DNA from: Halieaceae bacterium
GTDB taxonomy: Bacteria; Pseudomonadota; Gammaproteobacteria; Pseudomonadales; Halieaceae
Direction of reading: 5' to 3'
DNA length: 64,000 nucleotides
Assembly: GCA_902520195.1 (NCBI GenBank)
Contig: CABYND010000005.1
Location: 40,096-104,095, forward strand
In this document: piece after piece, positions 52,032 to 60,738 of the stretch
How the letters are laid out: every line of letters begins with the position of its first letter
How positions within the stretch are numbered: the stretch's first letter is position 1
Translations under genes and position numbers: made by a program
The notes under the pieces: generated by a model
Told to the model about the DNA's origin: nothing
The model's database searches: none
What the model saw: only the letters and a program-made list of their open reading frames with translations

Positions 52032-53108
52032 ATGGATCCGAACAAGCAAAAAGCATTGGATGCGGCGTTGTCACAAATCGAGCGCCAGTTTGGCAAGGGT
52101 ACGGTCATGCGTATGGGTGACCAGGAGCGGGTAGCGATACCCTCGATCTCTACCGGCTCCCTAGGCCTTGATATTGCACTGGGCATAGGCGGCTTGCCTA
52201 AGGGTCGCATTGTGGAGATTTACGGCCCTGAATCATCCGGTAAAACGACCCTGACCCTGCAGGTGATTGCAGAGGCGCAAAAGGTGGGAGGCACTGCAGC
52301 GTTTATCGATGCGGAGCACGCTTTGGACCCCCAGTACGCCGACAAGTTGGGCGTGCAGGTGGACGATCTGATTGTATCCCAGCCAGATACCGGTGAGCAG
52401 GCGTTGGAAGTCGCCGAGATGCTGGTGCGCTCCGGCGCTGTTGACGTGCTCGTCGTGGATTCCGTGGCGGCGCTCACACCCAAGGCAGAGATTGAGGGCG
52501 AAATGGGTGATTCCCACGTGGGTCTCCAGGCGCGACTCTTGAGCCAAGCGATGCGCAAACTCACGGGTGCGATCAAGCAGACCAACTGCCTAGTGATCTT
52601 TATCAATCAGATCCGTATGAAGATCGGCGTCATGTTTGGCAGCCCCGAGACCACCACTGGTGGTAATGCACTCAAGTTCTACTCTTCGGTGCGATTGGAT
52701 ATCCGACGTATCGGGGCGGTCAAAGAGGGTGACGAGGTGGTGGGTAACGAAACCCGCGTCAAGGTTGTGAAGAACAAAGTCTCGCCACCATTCCGTCAAG
52801 CGGAGTTCCAGATCATGTACGGCGGAGGCATCTACCACATGGGCGAGGTGATTGATTGGGGTGTAAAGCTGAACCTCATCGATAAGTCTGGCGCCTGGTA
52901 CGCCTATAAAGGGGACAAGATCGGCCAAGGTAAAGCGAATGCTTCCAAGTTCCTTGAGGAAAATGCAGCCGTTGCCAAAGAAATTGAGGACCAAATCCGT
53001 CATCAAATGATGGGCCTTCCGCTGGCTGCGGTGGAAACTGAAGTGGCCGAAAGCCCCGCCGAAGACTCAGACGAGCCGGATATCGGAGAAGTCGCCGAGT
53101 CATCCTGA
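52032..53108 (+). CDS. recA: Recombinase RecA
   Basis: This 358-residue protein is the DNA strand-exchange and SOS co-protease. Visible marks are the Walker [12 protein letters not shown] at about 66-76, Walker [24 protein letters not shown], the L2 loop region [26 protein letters not shown] in pieces, and a C-terminal acidic tail ([15 protein letters not shown]). The start is at ATG 52032 behind AAGGGAGC. A LexA-type box lies upstream, and recX follows with a 20-bp gap, the standard arrangement. The recA-recX pair is not followed by alaS here, unlike many gammaproteobacteria. Confidence 0.98.
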   Translation: MDPNKQKALDAALSQIERQFGKGTVMRMGDQERVAIPSISTGSLGLDIALGIGGLPKGRIVEIYGPESSGKTTLTLQVIAEAQKVGGTAAFIDAEHALDPQYADKLGVQVDDLIVSQPDTGEQALEVAEMLVRSGAVDVLVVDSVAALTPKAEIEGEMGDSHVGLQARLLSQAMRKLTGAIKQTNCLVIFINQIRMKIGVMFGSPETTTGGNALKFYSSVRLDIRRIGAVKEGDEVVGNETRVKVVKNKVSPPFRQAEFQIMYGGGIYHMGEVIDWGVKLNLIDKSGAWYAYKGDKIGQGKANASKFLEENAAVAKEIEDQIRHQMMGLPLAAVETEVAESPAEDSDEPDIGEVAESS

Positions 53109-53128
53109 CGCGAGGCGGAACCTCCTCA

Positions 53129-53662
53129 ATGGAGGATTACACCAAGAAAGGTTCAGTCACTCCCGGTGAGCTATGGCTCGCCGGGATAGATTTGATTGCG
53201 CGGCGAGAGCACGGCTCAGCTGAACTCAAAGCCAAGCTGACCAAGCGTTTCAGAAAGCGCGATTGCGAGCCTGACCTGGTTGAGCAAGTGATTCAGCAGC
53301 TCACCGAAGAAGGCCTGCTCAGCGACGAGCGCTTTGCCGCTTCGAGAGTGCGGCAGTTGGCGGGTCGAGGTTACGGGCCAAGCCGTATTTTCAATGATCT
53401 CCGCCAGCAGCGCGTCGAACACTTGATCAGCGATACCATGGAAGAGGCCTTCGATTCAGAAGTGGATTGGGAGGCGGAAGCTACTGTGGTTTATAAAAAG
53501 AAGTATGGCGGCGCACCCATTGAGGGCGACTGGGACGCGCGTCAGCGTGAGCGCGGACGGCGACTCAGGTTCATGCAGTACCGAGGCTTTGACGCAGAGG
53601 TGAGCCAGAAACTCGTCAATGAAGATGATCGGGGTGATCGTTCCACGGAAGACGCGGAGTAA
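53129..53662 (+). CDS. recX: RecX, regulator of RecA
   Basis: This 177-residue protein binds and restrains RecA filaments. Family features are LIARREHGSAELKAKLTKRF, EQVIQQLTEEGLLSDERFAASRVRQLAGRGYGPSRIFNDLRQQRV as successive helical units, and a C-terminal RERGRRLRFMQYRGFDAE. It lies 20 bp after recA on the same strand and should be co-induced in the SOS response. Its end is only 3 bp from the convergent DUF3014 gene. Confidence 0.93.
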   Translation: MEDYTKKGSVTPGELWLAGIDLIARREHGSAELKAKLTKRFRKRDCEPDLVEQVIQQLTEEGLLSDERFAASRVRQLAGRGYGPSRIFNDLRQQRVEHLISDTMEEAFDSEVDWEAEATVVYKKKYGGAPIEGDWDARQRERGRRLRFMQYRGFDAEVSQKLVNEDDRGDRSTEDAE

Positions 53663-53665
53663 GCG

Positions 53666-54571
53666 CTACATCGACTCTGATAGCTGATCGAGCCACAAAC
53701 TCCGTGCTTCAGCGGCCTTGGCAATCAAAATTTTGGCGTTTTCTGGACCCATGCGCAGCACCTGTTTTTGGATCGGCGCTAGCCCTTCAATGGCAGGATC
53801 CTCGAAGATCCAAACCGCTTCCTTGCGAATGAGCCGTGCCTCGCTGAGGTCTATCTCAGGCGTGGCGATCACCAGGTCCAGTGTAATCACTACCGCCATG
53901 TCGAACGCTGCGGGATCTTCGCCGTAGTAAGACCAGGCCTCTCTGAATAGCGGTATGAACCACTCCAGTGACGACAAGAGTGATTCAAGGTCAATGCTTT
54001 GTAGCCATTGGGTCAGCGCATCATAGCGCTCAAAGCCGGCGGGGTGAGTGACCACTTGCGTGCCGTCGTCCCTGATGGGGAACGCGGCTTTGGGCCGTGA
54101 AACGGGCAAAAGCTTGTAGGGGACTTCGCCTTGGGCCATCAGGTAGATCAGACTGGCGCTGCGCTCAATGATGTTGCCCGGTATCAGATACTGCTGCCCG
54201 GCGGTGCCCAGTGGGATATCGCCCACCGCATCACGCACTGCATCATCGCTTTCCTCAAGCCGGGGCAGGGGATCCTCGACGGGCTCGGGGGGTGGGCGCG
54301 GTGGCTCCGATGGCTCCGGTGCCGGTTCCTCGATTGCGGTCATGATCTGCGAGGGTGGCGGTTCGGGTGGCGGGGCCGTCGCGGTTGGCGCAGGTTCCCC
54401 TTTCGGTGGCCAGATTCCGGTCAGCAAGACCACGCCGCCGGCGATGACCAACAAAAGCACCACGATGACTCCTGCTTGTGCTGCGGAGATGGCGCCTCGT
54501 TGTTGTCTCGCGATATCGAACTGCTTGGTTATCACAGGTTTTCCCGATTGCTCAAGATCTAGCTGTTTCAT
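53666..54571 (-). CDS. DUF3014 membrane-anchored protein
   Basis: This 301-residue protein of the DUF3014 family (PF11219) has a cytoplasmic N-terminus, one transmembrane helix (AGVIVVLLLVIAGGVVLLTG at about 33-52), a Pro/Glu-rich linker (residues 55-105), and a C-terminal domain starting near GTAGQQYLIPGNIIERSASLIYLMAQGEV. Conserved-looking parts are VTHPAGFERYDALTQWLQSID and WSYYGEDPAAFD. The family role is unknown. It converges with recX and shows no operon partner; the PepF gene upstream is 115 bp away on the same strand. Confidence 0.84.
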   Translation of the reverse strand: MKQLDLEQSGKPVITKQFDIARQQRGAISAAQAGVIVVLLLVIAGGVVLLTGIWPPKGEPAPTATAPPPEPPPSQIMTAIEEPAPEPSEPPRPPPEPVEDPLPRLEESDDAVRDAVGDIPLGTAGQQYLIPGNIIERSASLIYLMAQGEVPYKLLPVSRPKAAFPIRDDGTQVVTHPAGFERYDALTQWLQSIDLESLLSSLEWFIPLFREAWSYYGEDPAAFDMAVVITLDLVIATPEIDLSEARLIRKEAVWIFEDPAIEGLAPIQKQVLRMGPENAKILIAKAAEARSLWLDQLSESM

Positions 54572-54686
54572 TGAGAATACTGCGTGATTTGAGCCTACTG
54601 CGCCACCGGCGTGCCCGATGGTGTGCTTAATACCAACAATAACGCCACGTTATTCGAGGGGCAACGGCTGGCACCTGTTTAGCCCT

Positions 54687-56603
54687 CTACTGGCTCAGGG
54701 TAGACACCGCCTCCATCTCAGCCAACGCCTGCTCGAGCTGATCGACCAAGTCATCGAACACCTCGATCGTCGCCTCAATCGGCTCAGGTGAGGTCATATC
54801 GATGCCAGCTTTTTTGAGCAGTTCAATGGGGTAGTCATTGGAGCCTGACTTTAGCATGGTCAGGTATCGCTCCCGGGCGGGCTCTCCTTCCTCAAGAATT
54901 TGCTTGGCTAGGGCCGTGGCGGCGACAAACGAGGTGGAGTACTGGTAGACATAAAAGTTATCGCTGCGCAAAAAGTGTGGGATCCGACTCCACTCGATCT
55001 GATTTAACTCGTTGGCATGAACCGCATCCCCGTAGTAGTCGCTGAAGACATCGGCATAAATCGTATTGAGCACCTCCGCAGTGAGCGCCTCGCCGGCCTC
55101 AACTTTGGCGTGGGCACGCGCCTCAAAATCGGCGAAAGAAGCCTGTCGGTAAAAGCCGCCCCTGAATTCATCCAGATAGGAGCTCAGCAGATACGCGCGT
55201 TCACTCGCCGAGGTCGCCTCGGACAACATTTTCTGCATCAGGATCGCCTCATTAGTCATCGACGCAATTTCGGCGATGAAGGTGCGGTAGTCCCCATAGA
55301 CCTGAGGCTGGGTGTTGCGCGTCAAGTAGCTATGGATCGAGTGACCGTATTCGTGAGCAAGCGTCGAGACGTTGTTCAGCGTGCCCTCAAAGTTCATGGA
55401 GAGATAGGGTTTGGAGGTATAGGTACCCCAGCTGTAGGCGCCGCCGCGTTTGCCACGGTTGGCCATGGCATCGACCCAGCCTTCGTCGAATCCTTTCCAG
55501 TAGACGTTGATGTACTCCTCGCCAAGCGGCGTGAGTGCCTCGGCTACGATCTCCTTCGCCTCGTCAAAGCTCACGTCTTTGATCGTCGGGGGAACAATGG
55601 GCGCGTACATGTCCCAGATTTCTAGCCGATCCACGCCAAGGGTCTTTTCTCTGAGTTTTAGATAGCGCTGGAGTGGCGCGCTGCCTCCTTGTGCCGTTGT
55701 GATGAGGTTATTAAAGACCTCGATCGGAATGGCGTTGGTGTAGGTGGCATGCTCCAGTCGCGACTTAAAGCCCCGAGCGCGCGCAAAGAAGACGCGGCTT
55801 TTCACATGCCCCTCATAGTTGGCCGCGAGGGTGTGGTTAAGCGTTTTGTAGCCCTCAAACAGTCTTTTCCAGGCGGCCTCTCGCACGTTGCGATCCGTGG
55901 CGTGGAGGAAGGCCCCATAGCGGCTGTTCGTGAGCTCAACCTCATCTCCCGACTCGTCAATAATGGTGCCGAAGGACAGATCAGAGCTATCGATGGCTGT
56001 GAATACACTGTCAAATTTGTCGAGAGGGTCTGATGCCATCGCTAACAACCGCTCTTCGGCCTCAGATAGCGTGTAAGGCCGCATGCGGGCGGCTTCATCC
56101 AGATAGTGCGCATACACCTCGAGCCCCGGCGTCTGCGCGATGAACTGGGTCAGCGTCTCGTCAGGGATGGCGAGCAGTTCCGGCGTGAAGTAGGACAGCG
56201 CTTGCTGGTACTGGGAATACATCCCTTGCGCCTCAGAGAAGCGCGCGGCATTCTCGGAGATGCGAGTGTCCTCATAGCTCTTCAGTCCAGCGTAGACATA
56301 GAGGTTGGCGATGACGGTCTCGACGGTCTGGATACTGTCAATCGCTTTCAGCAGGTTTGCACCACTTTCACCCAGTTTGCCCCGATGAGCTGATAGTGTC
56401 GGCAGTGCTTCGAGGAAGCGCTCCCGATCGGCTTCCCATGCGGTTGCGTCGACATACATATCGGTGAGGTCCCACTTGAACTCAGCATCGATGTCTGCAC
56501 GCTCGGGCACGGCCTTGGCAAAGACCGCAGTGGACGCTAAAAAAGATAGGCCGATGAGGGAGCGGTAGAGGAAGCTGTAAGAGCGATTTTTGATCAGTGG
56601 CAT
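54687..56603 (-). CDS. pepF: Oligoendopeptidase F (M3 family), exported
   Basis: This zinc oligopeptidase of about 638 residues has the HExxH site in LAHEYGHSIHSYL (around residue 417) and a later Glu ligand in EIASMTNEAILMQ. The N-terminal SYSFLYRSLIGLSFLASTAVFAKA is a signal peptide, so it acts in the periplasm, trimming oligopeptides taken up from outside. The ATG at 56603 is preferred, as an upstream in-frame ATG at 56774 precedes 57 residues unlike the family. It is monocistronic on the minus strand and 115 bp from the flavin reductase gene. Confidence 0.9.
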   Translation of the reverse strand: MPLIKNRSYSFLYRSLIGLSFLASTAVFAKAVPERADIDAEFKWDLTDMYVDATAWEADRERFLEALPTLSAHRGKLGESGANLLKAIDSIQTVETVIANLYVYAGLKSYEDTRISENAARFSEAQGMYSQYQQALSYFTPELLAIPDETLTQFIAQTPGLEVYAHYLDEAARMRPYTLSEAEERLLAMASDPLDKFDSVFTAIDSSDLSFGTIIDESGDEVELTNSRYGAFLHATDRNVREAAWKRLFEGYKTLNHTLAANYEGHVKSRVFFARARGFKSRLEHATYTNAIPIEVFNNLITTAQGGSAPLQRYLKLREKTLGVDRLEIWDMYAPIVPPTIKDVSFDEAKEIVAEALTPLGEEYINVYWKGFDEGWVDAMANRGKRGGAYSWGTYTSKPYLSMNFEGTLNNVSTLAHEYGHSIHSYLTRNTQPQVYGDYRTFIAEIASMTNEAILMQKMLSEATSASERAYLLSSYLDEFRGGFYRQASFADFEARAHAKVEAGEALTAEVLNTIYADVFSDYYGDAVHANELNQIEWSRIPHFLRSDNFYVYQYSTSFVAATALAKQILEEGEPARERYLTMLKSGSNDYPIELLKKAGIDMTSPEPIEATIEVFDDLVDQLEQALAEMEAVSTLSQ

Positions 56604-56718
56604 AGGCGTATCGTCCTTGAAGTGTCCAGTGTTGTTACAGTGCTCGGAGTGTCGAGATGAGCCGCTGATACTCCCAGAATGTGCCGAGCCTAACGGATCT
56701 CCAGAGTGAAAACGAGAT

Positions 56719-57357
56719 TCACAATTGCCGTGGCGGAGAGGTTGTATCGGCCGGAGCGAATCGCAATCCGGCACTCGGTTGCGTGTAGGTATCGAGTCCG
56801 GCCACCGCGACCAGACCCATGTCGCTCAGAGAGAGACCGCCATCACCCCGTTGGGCCGTCACTGGGTACTGCAGATGCTGCACTTCGCCAATGATCATAT
56901 GCGTACCGTTGATTTCGAGCGGGTGATGTTCCCGTAACAGGCATCCGATTTTCAGCGGTGAGCCTTTAATAAAAGGCGCGCCGAATTCATCCAACCACTC
57001 CGCCTCGAAGTCACAGGCATCAAACTCCGATTGATCCTTGGGGTAGGGGGCCGAGGTCTGGTGTGCCTGCGCGGCGTGATCTAGGGAAAATCCGTTTAGC
57101 GACCAGCACCGGGTTTCCAACAGGTTGTGCAGGGTGTGCCGCTCGCTCTCGCCCGTGCTGGGGCGCAGAATCATGGCCAGTAGGGGTGGGCTTGAGCCTA
57201 GATGAAAATGAGAGCTCACAATGGCGAGGTTTGTTTGGCCCATCGCGTCGCAAGTGGCCACGAGCATCGCCGATTTGTACCCGGGCAGGCTGTTGATCAG
57301 TAGCGCTCGTTCTTGCGGCGCTATGGCGGCAATGTCAGGCGCAGTGAGGAGCGCCAT
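56719..57357 (-). CDS. Flavin reductase-like FMN-binding protein
   Basis: This protein of about 212 residues belongs to the flavin reductase/flavoprotein oxygenase (DIM6/NTAB) family. It has LPGYKSAMLVATCDAMGQTNLAIVSSHFHLGSSPPLLAMILRP for the flavin site, TLHNLLETRCWSLNG, and GSPLKIGCLLREHHPLEINGTHMIIGEV. It may supply reduced flavin or act alone as an oxidoreductase. The start at ATG 57357 is chosen because homology begins there and it lies just past the DCC gene stop at 57360. Larger in-frame starts upstream run through that gene. Confidence 0.84.
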   Translation of the reverse strand: MALLTAPDIAAIAPQERALLINSLPGYKSAMLVATCDAMGQTNLAIVSSHFHLGSSPPLLAMILRPSTGESERHTLHNLLETRCWSLNGFSLDHAAQAHQTSAPYPKDQSEFDACDFEAEWLDEFGAPFIKGSPLKIGCLLREHHPLEINGTHMIIGEVQHLQYPVTAQRGDGGLSLSDMGLVAVAGLDTYTQPSAGLRFAPADTTSPPRQL

Positions 57358-57359
57358 CG

Positions 57360-57746
57360 TCAATCTGAGGCGCTCGACTTGGGTTCTAGCGGGTATCGCT
57401 TTGCGTAGCGGCGTGTGGCCCACTGGCGGTAACACCAGCCCGCGAGTGGCCTTACCAGGGGCCATGACAGCCAGCGCCAGAGAAAGCCGATTCGGGTGTA
57501 CTGCCACGCCGCCACGTTGGCGTCGAGACCGATCACCCACTCAGACCCGCGCTTCAGGTGCAGGTTTTGCAGCAGCGTTGCTTTTTCTGGCCCTTCAGTG
57601 CCGGGTGGCAGCGCATGAATATCCTGCAAAACCAGCTGGTCAGACTTGAGTTTCGACAGGTGGGACATCTCCCGCGCACACAAGGGGCAGCTACCGTCGT
57701 AGTATAGGATGTCAGGCTCTTGCATGGCGATATTACGGATCGCCAT
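57360..57746 (-). CDS. DCC-family thiol oxidoreductase-like protein (DUF393)
   Basis: This protein of up to 128 residues has ILYYDGSCPLCAREMSHL, the DxxCxxC signature that gives the DCC (DUF393) family its name, followed by a Trp-rich C-terminal half (IGFLWRWLSWPLVRPLAGWCYRQWATRRY). The CPLC motif is thioredoxin-like, and the role in bacteria is unclear. ATG 57746 or ATG 57725 could start it. It lies two bases before the flavin reductase start on the same strand, so both are likely expressed together. Confidence 0.84.
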   Translation of the reverse strand: MAIRNIAMQEPDILYYDGSCPLCAREMSHLSKLKSDQLVLQDIHALPPGTEGPEKATLLQNLHLKRGSEWVIGLDANVAAWQYTRIGFLWRWLSWPLVRPLAGWCYRQWATRRYAKRYPLEPKSSASD

Positions 57747-57801
57747 GTGCTGCGGATGTACAATAGTACTAGCGGGAGGTGAACAGTAACGGGACGGGGA
57801 C

Positions 57802-58353
57802 TCAGGAGTCAGCGATAAGCGCTTGAATTTGCTCTCTTAAGAGCGCTTCATCACCCTTACGAAAACCGACATGGACTTCTCTGATCAGGCCGTCACGTCC
57901 AATTAGGTAGCCAGACGGCATCCCCGCCACTGCAAAGTCACGTCCCGAATTACCCGTTTTATCAATGGCAACCGGGTAATCGACGGGATAACGCTTCAGG
58001 AAGTCGAGCGCATCCTCGTCGACGTAGTCGACACTGATCGCCACCACACCAAAATCCGCAGCGTCGAATTCTTTGCTCAGTCGGTTCAAGGCCGGTAACG
58101 ACAGTCTGCACGGCCCGCACCAGCTGGCCCAGAAGTCCACATAGGTCACCCGGCCAAGATACGTCGAATCCGTCACGGTGCCCTCACCATTCGCAATCAG
58201 CGGGAGCTCCCAAGCTGGCTGGGGCAGTGGCTCATCAAGCATGATGTGCGAGCCGCGCTCTGCCTTTGCGATGGGTGCCACCAAGGCGGAGCAGACGAGC
58301 CCTGCCAGACAGATACCGCGCAACAGGAACTGAAAGCGCCTCGTCAGTTTCAT
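57802..58353 (-). CDS. TlpA-like thiol-disulphide reductase, exported
   Basis: This thioredoxin-fold protein of about 183 residues has an active-site WCGPC in VDFWASWCGPCRLSLPAL and the cis-Pro loop in VAGMPSGYLIGRDG. A hydrophobic N-terminal segment (FLLRGICLAGLVCSALVAPIAKA) acts as a signal peptide or anchor. It would reduce disulphides or serve in cytochrome maturation outside the cytoplasm. It starts 10 nt after the HMG-CoA reductase stop, at ATG 58353 or 58359, and belongs to the same run. Confidence 0.88.
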   Translation of the reverse strand: MKLTRRFQFLLRGICLAGLVCSALVAPIAKAERGSHIMLDEPLPQPAWELPLIANGEGTVTDSTYLGRVTYVDFWASWCGPCRLSLPALNRLSKEFDAADFGVVAISVDYVDEDALDFLKRYPVDYPVAIDKTGNSGRDFAVAGMPSGYLIGRDGLIREVHVGFRKGDEALLREQIQALIADS

Positions 58354-58363
58354 GAGCATCGCT

Positions 58364-59554
58364 TCAGCGGTTGCGACCCAGTCGCTCATGGGCATCCACC
58401 CACTCATTGGTGCGGGTCTTCTTGTCGACTCGCGCCGCGCCGGAAAGAGACAGTTCGCCGGCAACAACCAACGCCGCCGCGATTTCGCACAGCTTCAGGG
58501 CTTTGCCCTTGCCCTCGCAGCCCAGCATCCGTAGGCACTCGCGCTGGGTGGGCAGGGCGGTACCGCCGCCATAGGTCGCCATGATCACGGCGGGTAGCGT
58601 GATGGAGAAGTAGAAATCTCCCTTGCTGGTCGCGCGCTGGTATGTCGTGCACTGATTCGACTCGCCGATATTGGCTACATCCTGGCCAGTAGCCAAGTAC
58701 AAGGCGGCCAGCGCATTGGCAGGATGGTTGGCGTTGTTAGATGAGTTGGTCAGGATCGCGGAGAGCGTGGAAATCTGTTGGCCGTAAGCAATTTGCTCAG
58801 GGGCGACGCGAAGGTGCTTCGTCAAGATCTCGCGGGGCACAGTGATTTCTGCGGTAACGCGTTTGCCACGGGTTTTGAGCAGATTCACCGAAGAGGTCTT
58901 TTTCTCCGTATCGAAGTTGCCCGAGAGCATGTAATGCAGCATCTCTGGGCGCTGCTCATTGATCCATTCACAGGCGATAAAGGTCGCCCGAGACACCATA
59001 TTCTGGCCAGCGGCATCGCCAGTCGAATAATCGAAGCGCGTGAACACCATGCTATGTGCATGGTAACTCTCGATGTCATGTAGTTTGCCCACCGAGGTAG
59101 AGGTCTCGGCTTTGGCCTTGATCGCTTCAAAGTTGTCTTTGATCCACAGCTGAAAGTCTCTCGCCTGCCGGGCGTTGCGGAAGATGAACACCGGCGAGCG
59201 CTGCATCGATTCCTCGGAGACCGTGGTCAGGACGCCCCCGCACTCCCGAATCACCTTCATACCCCGGTTGTAGGAAGCCAGCATCGTGCCTTCAACCGTC
59301 GCCATAGGGACATAAAACTCGCCCTGAGCATGTTCTCCGTTTACGAGAAGCGGACCCGCGACGCCGACTGGGATCTGGGCAACGCCCCAGAAGTTCTCGA
59401 TGTTGCTCTCCATCTCATGGGGATCGAACGAGAACTGCTTAGTGTGATTGAGTTCCGCGCCGGTTTGCTGCTCGATAAACTGCTGGCGTTGCTCAACGAT
59501 CTCCGGGCTGTAATCGTCATCGGCGCTGCGGGGTATTTTGTTGAGGTCACTCAT
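58364..59554 (-). CDS. Hydroxymethylglutaryl-CoA reductase
   Basis: This 396-residue HMG-CoA reductase interconverts HMG-CoA and mevalonate with NAD(P)H. Catalytic residues align as Glu88 (ATVEGTMLASYNRG), Lys218/219 (NFDTEKK), Asp292 (TGQDVAN) and His389 near the end (DAHERLGRNR). The nucleotide segment is GDAAGQNMVS (class I usually GDAMGMNM), and PVGVAGPLLVNG and TYGGGTALPTQ are further marks. It overlaps nitronate monooxygenase by 4 nt. Most gammaproteobacteria make isoprenoids through DXP, and no other mevalonate gene is visible here. The role may be mevalonate use or a partial mevalonate route, which is uncertain. Confidence 0.9.
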   Translation of the reverse strand: MSDLNKIPRSADDDYSPEIVEQRQQFIEQQTGAELNHTKQFSFDPHEMESNIENFWGVAQIPVGVAGPLLVNGEHAQGEFYVPMATVEGTMLASYNRGMKVIRECGGVLTTVSEESMQRSPVFIFRNARQARDFQLWIKDNFEAIKAKAETSTSVGKLHDIESYHAHSMVFTRFDYSTGDAAGQNMVSRATFIACEWINEQRPEMLHYMLSGNFDTEKKTSSVNLLKTRGKRVTAEITVPREILTKHLRVAPEQIAYGQQISTLSAILTNSSNNANHPANALAALYLATGQDVANIGESNQCTTYQRATSKGDFYFSITLPAVIMATYGGGTALPTQRECLRMLGCEGKGKALKLCEIAAALVVAGELSLSGAARVDKKTRTNEWVDAHERLGRNR

Positions 59555-60516
59555 AGCGCATTGATCCGTTGTTTGGCCTGTTGATACTGGTCGGTCAGCT
59601 TTGTGACGTAATCATCTGCGGTGCCGAGTTCCTTGACCGCGCCGATCCCCTGGCCGCATCCCCATATATTCTTCCAGGCTTTGGCATCGGTGTTTCCTCC
59701 AGAACCAAAATCCATCTTGCTGGGATCGCTCTCGGGCAGGTTGTTGGGGTCGAGTCCGGCTGCTTCGATTGATGGCTTGAGATAATTGCCGTGAACACCC
59801 GTGAACAGGCTGCTATACACAATGTCGTCAGCGCCATAATCCACGATGGCCTGTTTGTAGGCCTGCTCTGCGTCCGCTTCTTCTGTGGCGATGAAGGCAG
59901 AACCGATATAGGCGAGGTCTGCGCCCATCGCCTGGGCGGCCAGCACTGCGTCGCCGGTCGCGATAGAGCCAGACAGCAGCAGTGGGCCGTCGAACCACTC
60001 TCGAATTTCCTGAATCAACGCCATGGGCGAGGTCGTGCCTGCATGGCCGCCTGCGCCCGCTGCAACGGCAATCAGCCCATCGGCGCCTTTCTCGATGGCT
60101 TTTTTGGCGAAACGATTGTTGATCACATCATGCAACACGATGCCGCCATAGCTGTGCACCATCTCATTGACCCATTCCTTGGCGCCCAAAGAGGTGATGA
60201 CAATTGGCACCTTGTACTTCACACACATGTCCATGTCGTGCTTCAGGCGCGCGTTGGAGCCATGCACGATCTGGTTCACGGCAAAGGGTGCCGATGGTGC
60301 ATCCGGATTGGCTTCGTCATAGGCCGCCAGTTCGGAGATGATCCGCTCCAGCCACTCTTCGAGAACCGGCTCCGGGCGCGCATTGAGCGCGGGGAACGAC
60401 CCTACTACTCCTGCTTTGCATTGGGCGATCACCAGATCAGGGTTCGAAATTATGAAGAGGGGAGCTCCTACAACGGGGAGTCGTAATCGGTTCTGTAATG
60501 TGGATGGCAAGGCCAT
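59551..60516 (-). CDS. Nitronate monooxygenase (2-nitropropane dioxygenase-like)
   Basis: This FMN enzyme of about 321 residues oxidises nitronates or acts as an enoyl-reductase relative. It has LQNRLRLPVVGAPLFIISNPDLV at the start, HDVINNRFAKKAIEKGADGLIAVAAGAGGHAGTTSP as the flavin and active-site region, and LLLSGSIATGDAVLAAQAMGADLAYIGSAFIATEEA as the phosphate-binding part. The start at ATG 60516 fits homology, and an upstream ATG at 60546 adds ten residues. It overlaps the HMG-CoA reductase start by 4 nt, so the two are coupled. Detoxification of nitro compounds is the family role, and a link to HMG-CoA is not obvious. Confidence 0.88.
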   Translation of the reverse strand: MALPSTLQNRLRLPVVGAPLFIISNPDLVIAQCKAGVVGSFPALNARPEPVLEEWLERIISELAAYDEANPDAPSAPFAVNQIVHGSNARLKHDMDMCVKYKVPIVITSLGAKEWVNEMVHSYGGIVLHDVINNRFAKKAIEKGADGLIAVAAGAGGHAGTTSPMALIQEIREWFDGPLLLSGSIATGDAVLAAQAMGADLAYIGSAFIATEEADAEQAYKQAIVDYGADDIVYSSLFTGVHGNYLKPSIEAAGLDPNNLPESDPSKMDFGSGGNTDAKAWKNIWGCGQGIGAVKELGTADDYVTKLTDQYQQAKQRINAL

Positions 60517-60674
60517 GAACGGTGTCTCCTGAGTAATCAATAACAAGGGAGCGCGGCGCTAGCGCTCAGGTTTAGGTGAGACAAGTGCCTGTCACTGTGT
60601 CTCGCTATTCATTTAATCAATACGCTGTGCAGTCTGCTGGCCAGCGCGCATAATGGAAGGCGCACCGAAAAGGA

Positions 60675-60695
60675 ATTGGCATGTTATGTGCCAAT
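60675..60695 (+). promoter_or_regulatory. 21-bp inverted repeat, sigma-54-like, upstream of exeA
   Basis: ATTGGCA-N7-TGCCAAT is a perfect dyad with arms of 7 bp. It also reads TGGCATG-TTAT-GTGCC, with the GG and GC 12 bp apart, resembling a weak sigma-54 promoter. The predicted start would be near 60703, 36 nt before the ATG. An operator is equally possible. A looser inverted repeat GAGACA...TGTCTC occurs at 60578-60603. Confidence 0.4.
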
Positions 60696-60738
60696 AACTC
60701 GTCACGCAACCTACGCTGAATGAAGCAAACCGAGCAAC

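Noticed and set aside
56604..56774. N-terminal extension of oligoendopeptidase F
   Set aside because: The 57 extra residues are unlike the family and would bury the signal peptide that starts at ATG 56603.
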